This document shows, piece after piece, positions 1 through 5,742 of a DNA stretch of 6,955 bases. Both the position numbers and the translations under genes were made by a program. The DNA is from an uncultured Aquincola sp. (GTDB taxonomy: Bacteria; Pseudomonadota; Gammaproteobacteria; Burkholderiales; Burkholderiaceae), in assembly GCA_937883885.1 (NCBI GenBank), contig CAKZXL010000028.1:1-6955 (forward strand), written 5' to 3'. Every line of letters begins with the position of its first letter. Positions within the stretch are counted from its first letter, which is position 1. The notes under the pieces are model-generated. The model searched no databases. It saw nothing but the letters and a program-made list of their open reading frames with translations, and had not been told where the DNA came from.

Positions 1-865
1 AGTCGTCGATCACATGCCCGTAGCCGCCCGCCATGCTGATGGCCACCGGCACGCCGCGCTCGCGGCAGGCGGCCAGCACGCGGCGGTCGCGCTCGGCCAG
101 GCCGGCATCCGTGAGCTTGAGGCGGCCCAGCCGGTCGCCCTCGTGCGGATCGGCGCCGGCCAGGTAGAACACCAGCCCGGGCAGCGCCTGCGCGTGGCTC
201 AGCCACAGCATGTGCAGGGCCTGGTCCAGCGTGTCGAGGTACAGCGCGTCGGTGCAGCCGTCGGGCAGCTCCAGGTCGAGGTCGCTGGCCTCCTTGCGGA
301 ACGGAAAGTTGCGCGCCCCGTGCAGCGACAGCGTGAATACGCTGTCGTCGTCGGCAAAGATGGACGCGGTGCCGTTGCCCTGGTGCACGTCGAGGTCGAT
401 CACCGCCACCCGCAGCAAGGGCCGGCGCTGGCGGTGGGCTTCGGCCTGCATCAGTCGGGCGGCCACCGCCACGTCGTTGAACACGCAAAAGCCGCTGCCC
501 TTGTGCGCATATGCATGGTGGGTGCCGCCGGCCAGCTGGGCCGACACGCCTTCGGCCAGCGCAGTACGGGCGGCGCAGACGGTGGCGCCGACCGAGCGGC
601 GCGAGCGCTCCACCATCGCCGGCGACCAGGGAAAGCCGATCTCGCGCTGCTCGGCCGCAGACAGCAGGCCATCGACCACCGACTGCACGTAGTGCGGCGT
701 GTGGGCCAGCAGCAGCTCGTCGTCGGTGGCGGCCACCGCCTCGGTGAGCACCAGGCCGGGCACCTCGGCCTGCACCCGGTCGCGCAGGCGCCGGTACTTG
801 GACATCGGGAACCGGTGGTTCGGCGGCAGCGGCAGCACGAAGTGGTCGGAGTAGTACGCCTGCAT
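1..865 (-). CDS. Histone deacetylase family protein (HDAC-like amidohydrolase), C-terminus cut by window edge
   Basis: Zinc-dependent amidohydrolase of the histone deacetylase/acetoin utilization/acetylpolyamine deacetylase superfamily; it would hydrolyse an acetyl-amide bond in the cytoplasm, on a bacterial substrate that the sequence does not reveal. Reading the minus strand from ATG at 865-863 gives 288 full codons before the edge. The diagnostic motifs are present in order: GGTHHA with the catalytic His pair H116/H117; [10 protein letters not shown] with D157, zinc ligands D159 and H161; [12 protein letters not shown] with third zinc ligand D239; and AGGYG with the transition-state Tyr Y282. 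The active site is therefore complete and the enzyme is predicted to be active. Family members of this type are about 300 residues, so only a short C-terminal piece should be missing. No strong Shine-Dalgarno sequence precedes the ATG. It is divergent from the phasin gene across 192 bases. Family assignment is secure; the substrate (protein, polyamine or other) is unknown. Confidence 0.93.
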   Translation of the reverse strand, partial: MQAYYSDHFVLPLPPNHRFPMSKYRRLRDRVQAEVPGLVLTEAVAATDDELLLAHTPHYVQSVVDGLLSAAEQREIGFPWSPAMVERSRRSVGATVCAARTALAEGVSAQLAGGTHHAYAHKGSGFCVFNDVAVAARLMQAEAHRQRRPLLRVAVIDLDVHQGNGTASIFADDDSVFTLSLHGARNFPFRKEASDLDLELPDGCTDALYLDTLDQALHMLWLSHAQALPGLVFYLAGADPHEGDRLGRLKLTDAGLAERDRRVLAACRERGVPVAISMAGGYGHVIDD

Positions 866-935
866 CGTGGGTCGATTGTGGCGGTCGGTGGCCGCCGGGC
901 CCGGCCGGGGGTGTTTTAGGCCCCGGACCCTAGAC

Positions 936-952
936 TTTGCTGCGCCGCAACA
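936..952 (+). promoter_or_regulatory. Operator-like site 1 upstream of the phasin promoter (putative PhaR site)
   Basis: The sequence is TTTGCTGCGCCGCAACA. Its core TTGCTGCGCCGCAA is a near-palindrome (TTGCnGCGCnGCAA, 12 of 14 positions symmetric). It ends seven bases before the -35 hexamer and matches 14 of 17 positions of the reverse complement of 996-1012. PhaR repressors of betaproteobacteria are known to bind phasin promoters and are displaced when PHA granules form. Assigning this site to PhaR is inference from its position and symmetry. Confidence 0.5.
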
Positions 953-959
953 AAACAGC

Positions 960-987
960 TTGCAATGGGGCCAACGGTCCCTATACT
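960..987 (+). promoter_or_regulatory. Sigma-70-type promoter of the phasin gene
   Basis: The -35 element TTGCAA (960-965) and the -10 element TATACT (982-987) are separated by 16 bases. They match the consensus at 4 of 6 and 5 of 6 positions. Transcription would start near 994, leaving a leader of about 64 bases before the phasin ATG at 1058. The promoter stands out in an otherwise GC-rich window and lies exactly between the two inverted operator-like repeats. Confidence 0.6.
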
Positions 988-995
988 TCAGGTCA

Positions 996-1012
996 TGGTG
1001 CAGTGCAGCAAA
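996..1012 (-). promoter_or_regulatory. Operator-like site 2 at the start of the phasin leader (putative PhaR site)
   Basis: On the minus strand this reads TTTGCTGCACTGCACCA, matching site 1 at 936-952 in 14 of 17 positions. The core fits TTGCTGCRCYGCAM. It begins about at the predicted transcription start, so a bound repressor would block initiation or clearance. The centres of the two sites are 60 bases apart, and their opposite orientation is compatible with cooperative binding or looping. The regulator identity is inferred. Confidence 0.5.
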
Positions 1013-1047
1013 CGCTGTTCAGGCACCAGCAAGTCCCTGTTTCAAAT

Positions 1048-1052
1048 GGAGA
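1048..1052 (+). promoter_or_regulatory. Ribosome binding site that fixes the phasin start
   Basis: GGAGA lies five bases before the ATG at 1058. The earlier in-frame ATG at 1046 overlaps this element and has no ribosome binding site of its own, which decides the start in favour of 1058. Confidence 0.7.
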
Positions 1053-1057
1053 ATTTC

Positions 1058-1618
1058 ATGCTGACCCCTGAACAAATGCTCGCCGCCCACAAGGCCAACC
1101 TGGAAACCCTGTTCGGCCTGACCAACAAGGCGTTCGAAGGCGTCGAGAAGCTGGTCGAACTGAACATGCAAGTGGCCAAGACCGCCATGGGCGAAGCCGC
1201 TGAAACCACCACCGCCGCCCTGTCGGTGAAGGACGCGCAAGAGCTGATCGCGCTGCAAACCTCGATGCTGCAGCCCGTGGCCGAGAAGGCCGCTGCCTAC
1301 AGCCGCCACGTGTACGACATCGCCGCCGCCACCAGCGCCGAAGTGACCAAGGTCGCTGAAGCCCAGATGGCCGACGCCCAGCGCAAGTTCATGAGCGTGG
1401 TCGACAGCGCCGCCAAGAACGCCCCGGCCGGCAGCGAAAACGCCGTCGCCCTGGTGAAGTCGGCTGTCGCCGCCGCCAACAACGCGTTCGAAAGCGTGCA
1501 CAAGGCCGCCAAGCAAGCCGCCGACGTGGCCGAAGCCAACCTGACCGCGCTGACCAACACCGCTGTCAAGGCCGCTTCGACCACCGCCACCAAGGCCAAG
1601 CGCGCCACGGCCGCCTGA
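1058..1618 (+). CDS. phaP: Phasin family protein (PHA granule-associated)
   Basis: A 186-residue phasin that coats polyhydroxyalkanoate granules, controlling their number and size and shielding the polymer surface. The N-terminus ([20 protein letters not shown], then [16 protein letters not shown]) is typical of the Phasin_2/phasin_fam type found in Burkholderiales. The whole protein is predicted to be amphipathic alpha helix, very rich in Ala, with no Cys or Trp and no signal peptide. The last 25 residues form a Lys/Ala/Thr-rich basic tail (TKAKRATAA at the end). In-frame ATGs further upstream at 965 and 1046 are rejected because 965 overlaps the promoter and 1046 overlaps the ribosome binding site. 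The gene is monocistronic: it has its own promoter with flanking operator-like repeats and a strong terminator. Codon use favours CTG, GCC and AAG, consistent with high expression. Family assignment is strong; which phasin paralogue it is cannot be told. Confidence 0.95.
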   Translation: MLTPEQMLAAHKANLETLFGLTNKAFEGVEKLVELNMQVAKTAMGEAAETTTAALSVKDAQELIALQTSMLQPVAEKAAAYSRHVYDIAAATSAEVTKVAEAQMADAQRKFMSVVDSAAKNAPAGSENAVALVKSAVAAANNAFESVHKAAKQAADVAEANLTALTNTAVKAASTTATKAKRATAA

Positions 1619-1635
1619 TCTTCTGGTTGTCTCCT

Positions 1636-1665
1636 CGGTACCTTCCGGCGCAGGCCGGCGTACCG
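1636..1665 (+). repeat. Hairpin between the phasin stop and its terminator
   Basis: Outer arms CGGTAC (1636-1641) and GTACCG (1660-1665) pair perfectly. Inner arms CCGGC (1645-1649) and GCCGG (1654-1658) pair around a GCAG loop, with a small asymmetric internal loop between the two stems. There is no following T-run, so it is not itself an intrinsic terminator. It may protect the phasin mRNA 3' end; that role is inference. Confidence 0.5.
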
Positions 1666-1669
1666 TTTC

Positions 1670-1700
1670 AAGGCCCGGTTCGCACCGGGCCTTTTTCTTT
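1670..1700 (+). terminator. Rho-independent terminator of the phasin gene
   Basis: A perfect 10-bp stem, AAGGCCCGGT (1670-1679) pairing with ACCGGGCCTT (1684-1693), closes on a TCGC loop and is followed by TTTCTTT. It lies 51 bases after the phasin stop. On the minus strand the stem is followed by GAAAC, without a useful U-tract, so it should terminate mainly phasin transcription rather than the convergent patatin gene. Confidence 0.92.
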
Positions 1701-1728
1701 CATGGAGCCCCCACGCCCGAAGCGCGCC

Positions 1729-2670
1729 CTACCGGCTCGCCAGCGCCATCTTCTGCTTGATGGCCGGCAGCACCGCCAGCGCCGCCTCGCGGCCGGCGGC
1801 GATGGCCTTGCGGCGCACGGTGAAGTCGGCGCTCGAGACGCCCACCAGCTTCGGGCGCACCACCACGTCGGCGTCGCGCAGCTCGAAGGTGTTGATGCTG
1901 CGGCTCATGATGGCAAAGGTCTGCAGCAGCATGCGCATCGCATCGCCGGTGGCATTGCCGTCGGGCGGGCTGGAGATGTCCACCGCGATCACGAATTCGG
2001 CGCCCATCTGCCGGGCAAAGCGCACCGGCACCGGTGAGGCCAGGCCGCCGTCCACATACTCGCGGCCGTTGATGCTGACCGGCTGGAACACCGCCGGCAC
2101 CGCGCTGGAGGCGCGTACCGCGGTGCCCGCGTCGCCGCGGCGGAACAGCACCGGCTCGCCGTTGTCCAGGTCGGTGGCCACGATGCCCAGCGGCATCGGC
2201 AGCTGCTCGATGGTGCGCTGGCCGGTCTGCTCGCGCACATAGCGCGCCAGCGCTTCGCCGCGGATCAGGCCGCGGCCCGGAAACGCCCAGTCGGTGATGG
2301 CCGATTCGTCCATCGCCAGCGCCACCTTGGCCAACTCGGCGCCGCTGCGGCCGGCGGCGTACATCGTGGCCACCAGGCTGCCCGCCGAGGTGCCGGCCAC
2401 CAGGTCGGGCTTGATGCCGGCTTCTTCCAGCACCTGGATGACGCCGATGTGCGCAAAGCCGCGGGTGGCACCGCCGCCCAGTGCCAGGCCGATGCGCGGC
2501 GGGCGGGGTGGCGGGGGTGGCGCCGCCGGGGGCGGTGGCGGCACCGGGGCGGCCGGCGGCGGGGCGGTGGCACAACCGGCCAGTGCCAGCGCGCCCAGCA
2601 GCGCGAGCACACGGCGGCGGCCGCTTAATTCTTCAGAGGCATTAGCAAGCAACTTATTCGTTCTTCTCAA
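1729..2670 (-). CDS. Patatin-like phospholipase family lipoprotein
   Basis: A predicted membrane-anchored serine acyl-hydrolase of the patatin/RssA-like family, 313 residues from the longest start. Counting from that start, an Arg-rich n-region and hydrophobic stretch (RRRVLALLGALA) lead to the lipobox LAGC with lipidated Cys33. Residues 34-59 are a proline-rich linker (runs of P and A), and the patatin domain starts near R59. Its key elements are intact: oxyanion-hole GGGATRG (65-71), nucleophile elbow GTSAG with S95, and the catalytic dyad Asp D207 in DGG. The residue after the lipobox Cys is Ala, which does not suggest inner-membrane retention, so outer-membrane localisation is plausible. 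The start is uncertain: TTG at 2670, TTG at 2652 and GTG at 2610 are the only in-frame candidates, and none has a convincing ribosome binding site. The gene is convergent with the phasin and divergent from the sulfur operon. The substrate is unknown. Confidence 0.9.
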   Translation of the reverse strand: MRRTNKLLANASEELSGRRRVLALLGALALAGCATAPPPAAPVPPPPPAAPPPPPRPPRIGLALGGGATRGFAHIGVIQVLEEAGIKPDLVAGTSAGSLVATMYAAGRSGAELAKVALAMDESAITDWAFPGRGLIRGEALARYVREQTGQRTIEQLPMPLGIVATDLDNGEPVLFRRGDAGTAVRASSAVPAVFQPVSINGREYVDGGLASPVPVRFARQMGAEFVIAVDISSPPDGNATGDAMRMLLQTFAIMSRSINTFELRDADVVVRPKLVGVSSADFTVRRKAIAAGREAALAVLPAIKQKMALASR

Positions 2671-2680
2671 ATATATATGC
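2626..2680. promoter_or_regulatory. AT-rich divergent promoter region ahead of the sulfur operon
   Basis: This stretch is markedly AT-rich against its GC-rich surroundings and contains ATATATAT at 2671-2678, which can serve as a -10 on either strand (TATATG at 2674-2679 on the plus strand). No good -35 hexamer sits at the right distance, as expected of an activator-dependent promoter. In proteobacteria the LysR-type regulator CysB activates cys operons at AT-rich sites such as this, so the region is a candidate CysB-controlled promoter. The element is inferred from base composition and position. It overlaps the uncertain 5' end of the patatin gene. Confidence 0.4.
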
Positions 2681-2702
2681 GGTCCCTACAGTGCCGGTCT
2701 GC

Positions 2703-2721
2703 GCACGGGAAGGGCCCGTGC
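2703..2721 (+). repeat. Small hairpin in the leader of the sulfite exporter gene
   Basis: GCACGGG (2703-2709) pairs perfectly with CCCGTGC (2715-2721) around a five-base loop (AAGGG). It lies 25 bases before the exporter ATG, within the expected 5' leader. It has no T-run. It could affect translation or be chance; I see no larger riboswitch-like fold around it. Confidence 0.3.
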
Positions 2722-2746
2722 ATGCTATTGGACTTGCGGAACACAC

Positions 2747-3514
2747 ATGGACTGGATGGCAGTGCTCAGCGGCTTCGGCGTCGGTGCCATCGTCGGCATG
2801 ACGGGCGTCGGCGGCGGCTCGCTGATGACGCCGCTGCTGATGGGCGTGTTCAAGCTGCACCCGGCAGTGGCCATCGGCACCGACCTGTGGTTTGCCGCCG
2901 TCACCAAGACCGGCGGCGCTGTGGCCCACCACCGCCACGGCCATGTGGATTACCGCATCACCGGCCTGCTGCTGGCCGGCAGCATCCCGGCGGCGCTGGC
3001 CACCATCGGGCTGATGCATGCCACCGGCATCACCAAGCAGTGGGCCGGCACCCTCACCTTCGCGCTGGGCATCGCGCTGCTGCTCACCGCGGTGACGGTG
3101 GCCTACCGCCAAGCCTGGCTGGCCATCGGCCTGCGGCTGGAGCGCTGGATTCCTGAATCGCGCAAGCCGCTGCTCACGCTGCTGTGCGGCCTGTTGCTGG
3201 GCGTGCTGGTGTCGCTCAGCTCCATCGGCGCGGGGGCCATCGGCGCCACGCTGATCCTGCTGCTATATCCTCGCCTGCCTGCCCACCGGCTGGTGGGCAC
3301 CGACATTGCCCATGCGGTGCCGCTCACGCTCGTCGCGGGCATCGGCCACGCCACGCTCGGCAACGTCGACTGGAGCCTGCTGGCAGCGCTGCTGGTCGGT
3401 TCCCTGCCGGGCATCTGGCTCGGCGCCAGGCTCACCAAATCCATGCCCGAACGCCTGGTGCGCGCGCTGCTGGCTGCAGCGCTCGTCACCGCGGGCCTCA
3501 AAGTGATTCACTGA
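2747..3514 (+). CDS. TauE/SafE (TSUP) family transporter, probable sulfite exporter
   Basis: A 255-residue polytopic inner-membrane protein of the TSUP family, several members of which move sulfite or other small sulfur-containing anions. Glycine-rich family segments are visible near the N-terminus (GMTGVGGGSLMTPLL, residues 17-31) and at the start of the second half (SIGAGAIGATLILLL, 159-173). Two halves align without gaps at an offset of 140 residues: GTD at 44-46 and 184-186, H61/H201, VD at 67-68 and 207-208, and GSxP at 78-81 and 218-221. Seven or eight membrane helices are likely. ATG 2747 is chosen because the protein then begins directly with the first family helix; the reading frame stays open far upstream, but only as antisense to the patatin gene. 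The cysI start follows seven bases after the stop, so the likely job is exporting surplus sulfite made by CysH. Substrate assignment is inference from context. Confidence 0.9.
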   Translation: MDWMAVLSGFGVGAIVGMTGVGGGSLMTPLLMGVFKLHPAVAIGTDLWFAAVTKTGGAVAHHRHGHVDYRITGLLLAGSIPAALATIGLMHATGITKQWAGTLTFALGIALLLTAVTVAYRQAWLAIGLRLERWIPESRKPLLTLLCGLLLGVLVSLSSIGAGAIGATLILLLYPRLPAHRLVGTDIAHAVPLTLVAGIGHATLGNVDWSLLAALLVGSLPGIWLGARLTKSMPERLVRALLAAALVTAGLKVIH

Positions 3515-3521
3515 ACCCAGC

Positions 3522-5213
3522 ATGTACCAGTACACCGACTTCGACCGCCAGTTCGTCCGCGCCCGTGCGGCGCAGTTCCGCGACCAGCTCGAGCGCAACC
3601 TGCGCGGCGAACTGGGCGACGACGAATTCCGCCCGCTGCGGCTGCAAAACGGCTGGTACATCCAGCGCCACGCGCCCATGCTGCGGGTGGCCGTGCCCTA
3701 CGGTGAGCTGGCCAGCCGCCAGCTGCGCCAGCTGGCCCGCATCGCACGCGAGTACGACCGCGACTACGGCCACTTCACCACCCGGCAGAACCTGCAATAC
3801 AACTGGATTCCGCTGGACAAGGGTGCCGACGTGATGGACCTGCTGGCCGAGGTGGACATGCACGGCATCCAGACCAGCGGCAACTGCATCCGCAACATCA
3901 CCAGCGACGCGCTGGCCGGCATCGCGCAGGACGAGATCGTCGACCCGCGCCCCTACTGCGAGCTGCTGCGCCAGTGGAGCACGCTGCACCCCGAGTTCGC
4001 CTTCCTGCCGCGCAAGTTCAAGATCGCCGTCACCGGCGCCGTGGAAGACCGCGCCGCCACGCTGTGGCACGACGTGGGCCTGCACCTGGTCAAGAACGAG
4101 GCCGGCGAGGTGGGCTTCAAGGTGTTCGTCGGCGGCGGCATGGGCCGCACGCCCATCATCGGCAGCCTGATCAACGCCTTCGTGCCCTGGCAGCAGATCC
4201 TGGTGTACCTGGAAGCGGTGGTGCGCGTGTACAACCGCTACGGCCGCCGCGACAACATGTACAAGGCCCGCATCAAAATCCTGGTGAAGGCCGAGGGCCA
4301 GAAGTTCTTCGACGCGGTGAACGCCGAGTTCCAGGCCATCCTGGCGCGCGACACCGACGGCGACGCCCAGATCATTCCGCAGGCTGAGTTCGACCGCGTG
4401 GCCGCCAACTTCGTGGTGCCGGCCGGCGTGGCCCCGGCCGATGAAGTGGCGCTGCCGGCCGATGCGCCGGCCGGCTTCGACCGCTGGCTGCAGCGCAACG
4501 TGGTGGGCCACCGGGTGGCCGGCTACCGCGCGGTGCAGCTGTCGCTCAAGCGGCCCGGCCAGGCGCCTGGCGATGCCACCGGCAGCCAGATGGACCTGGC
4601 GGCCGACCTGGCCGACCGCTTCAGCCATGGTGAGCTGCGCGTGACGCACGACCAGAACCTGCTGCTGCCCTGGGTGCGCCAGAGCGAGCTGTTCGCACTG
4701 TGGGAAGCGGCCAAGGCGGCCGGCTTCGCCTCGCCCAACATCGGCTACCTGACCGACATGATCGCCTGCCCCGGCGGCGACTTCTGCGCGCTGGCCAATG
4801 CCCGCTCCATCCCGCTGGCCACCGAGCTGACCGAGCGCTACCAGGACCTGGACGAGCTGCACGACATCGGCGACATCGACCTGCACATCAGCGGCTGCAT
4901 CAACAGCTGCGGCCACCACCACAGCGGCCACATCGGCGTGCTGGGCGTCGACAAGGACGGTGCCGAGTGGTACCAGCTCACGGTGGCCGGCTCCGACGGC
5001 TCCACGCTGAGCGGCGGTGCCACGCCGGGCAAGGTCATCGGCCCCTCGTTCGCGGCCGACGAGATCGCCGACGCGGTGGAAGCCGTGATCACCACCTACA
5101 AGCGTGAGCGCGCCCCCGGCGAGCGCTTCATCGACACCGCCCGCCGCCTGGGCGTGCCGCCCTTCCGCGCCGCCGCCGACGCCGTGCGCCGCAGCACCGC
5201 CCGCGCCGCCTGA
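3522..5213 (+). CDS. cysI: Sulfite reductase hemoprotein (nitrite/sulfite reductase), beta subunit type
   Basis: A cytoplasmic siroheme/4Fe-4S enzyme of 563 residues that catalyses six-electron reduction of sulfite to sulfide. It has the two-fold layout of the family: ferredoxin-like half-domain, NIR_SIR domain, second ferredoxin-like half, second NIR_SIR domain. The cluster ligands are complete: CPGGDFC gives C416 and C422, and CINSC gives C459 and C463, the last bridging to siroheme. Substrate-binding basic residues are visible as R88 in TTRQNLQ, R124 in GNCIRN, and K165/K167 in RKFKIA. Its length is close to E. coli CysI (570). ATG 3522 follows the exporter stop by seven bases with no clear ribosome binding site, suggesting translational coupling. 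No cysJ flavoprotein gene lies in the window, so the electron donor is unknown, perhaps a ferredoxin. Context with cysH and cysD favours sulfite over nitrite as substrate. Confidence 0.95.
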   Translation: MYQYTDFDRQFVRARAAQFRDQLERNLRGELGDDEFRPLRLQNGWYIQRHAPMLRVAVPYGELASRQLRQLARIAREYDRDYGHFTTRQNLQYNWIPLDKGADVMDLLAEVDMHGIQTSGNCIRNITSDALAGIAQDEIVDPRPYCELLRQWSTLHPEFAFLPRKFKIAVTGAVEDRAATLWHDVGLHLVKNEAGEVGFKVFVGGGMGRTPIIGSLINAFVPWQQILVYLEAVVRVYNRYGRRDNMYKARIKILVKAEGQKFFDAVNAEFQAILARDTDGDAQIIPQAEFDRVAANFVVPAGVAPADEVALPADAPAGFDRWLQRNVVGHRVAGYRAVQLSLKRPGQAPGDATGSQMDLAADLADRFSHGELRVTHDQNLLLPWVRQSELFALWEAAKAAGFASPNIGYLTDMIACPGGDFCALANARSIPLATELTERYQDLDELHDIGDIDLHISGCINSCGHHHSGHIGVLGVDKDGAEWYQLTVAGSDGSTLSGGATPGKVIGPSFAADEIADAVEAVITTYKRERAPGERFIDTARRLGVPPFRAAADAVRRSTARAA

Positions 5214-5231
5214 ACCCGGACGAGACCGACC

Positions 5232-5741
5232 ATGAAATTCATCGACTCCCATCGCGACGCCTGGCACACCGTGGTGGGCGAAGACGGCCCGATGCCGCAC
5301 CCCAACCCGGGCCCCAACCGCCTGCTGACGCTGGAGCAATGGCATGCCGTGCGCGAGCACTGGCCAGCCGAAGTGAAGGCCGGCGTCATCGTGCCCAACG
5401 ACGCCGACATCGAAACCCTGGAAGCCTGCCTGCCGCGCCTGGGCCTGGTGGTGCTGCAGTTCCCCAAGTGGGTGGACGGCCGCGCCTACAGCCAGGCGCG
5501 CATCCTGCGCCGCCGCTACCGCTTTGCCGGCGAAGTGCGCGCCACCGGCGATGTGGTGGTGGACATGCTGCCGCTGCTGCAGCGCACCGGCTTCGACGCC
5601 GTGGTGCTGCGCGGCGACCAGAAGCTGGACATCGCCCAGCGGCTGCTGGCCAGCTTTCCGGCGCCCTTCCCGGCCCACTACCAGGGCGACGTGCTGCAGC
5701 ACCAGCCGCTGTTCGCCCGCAGCGGCGCGGAGCAGGCCTGA
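5232..5741 (+). CDS. DUF934 family protein, putative accessory factor of sulfite reduction
   Basis: A 169-residue soluble protein of the DUF934 (COG3749) family, which is regularly found next to this type of cysI in beta- and gammaproteobacteria and is often labelled as probably involved in sulfite reduction. No biochemical role is established as far as I know. The most family-like block is FPKWVDGRAYSQARILRRRY (residues 77-96), followed by a GDVVVDMLPLLQRTGFDAVV segment (107-125) and YQGD (150-153). There is a single Cys (C66), no CxxC, no GxGxxG dinucleotide fold motif, no signal peptide and no membrane helix, so the sequence does not support an iron-sulfur or disulfide redox role. The basic, aromatic-rich 90-98 stretch could contact a nucleotide or a partner protein. 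It sits 18 bases after cysI, and its stop is one base before the cysH ATG, so it is firmly embedded in the operon. Confidence 0.88.
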   Translation: MKFIDSHRDAWHTVVGEDGPMPHPNPGPNRLLTLEQWHAVREHWPAEVKAGVIVPNDADIETLEACLPRLGLVVLQFPKWVDGRAYSQARILRRRYRFAGEVRATGDVVVDMLPLLQRTGFDAVVLRGDQKLDIAQRLLASFPAPFPAHYQGDVLQHQPLFARSGAEQA

Positions 5742-5742
5742 G

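Noticed and set aside
14..919. A 301-codon plus-strand open frame at the left edge
   Set aside because: It is antisense to the HDAC-like gene, whose catalytic motifs are all intact on the minus strand. The plus-strand product is repetitive Gly/His/Gln/Val without any family feature.
965..1057. N-terminal extension of the phasin using ATG 965 or ATG 1046
   Set aside because: ATG 965 lies on the -35 element and upstream of the predicted transcription start. ATG 1046 overlaps the GGAGA ribosome binding site of ATG 1058. The family N-terminus begins at MLTPEQ.
1700..2575. A 291-codon minus-strand open frame in another frame of the patatin gene
   Set aside because: It overlaps the patatin frame, which has a lipobox, GTSAG and DGG motifs. 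The alternative is Arg/Gly/Pro-rich shadow sequence.
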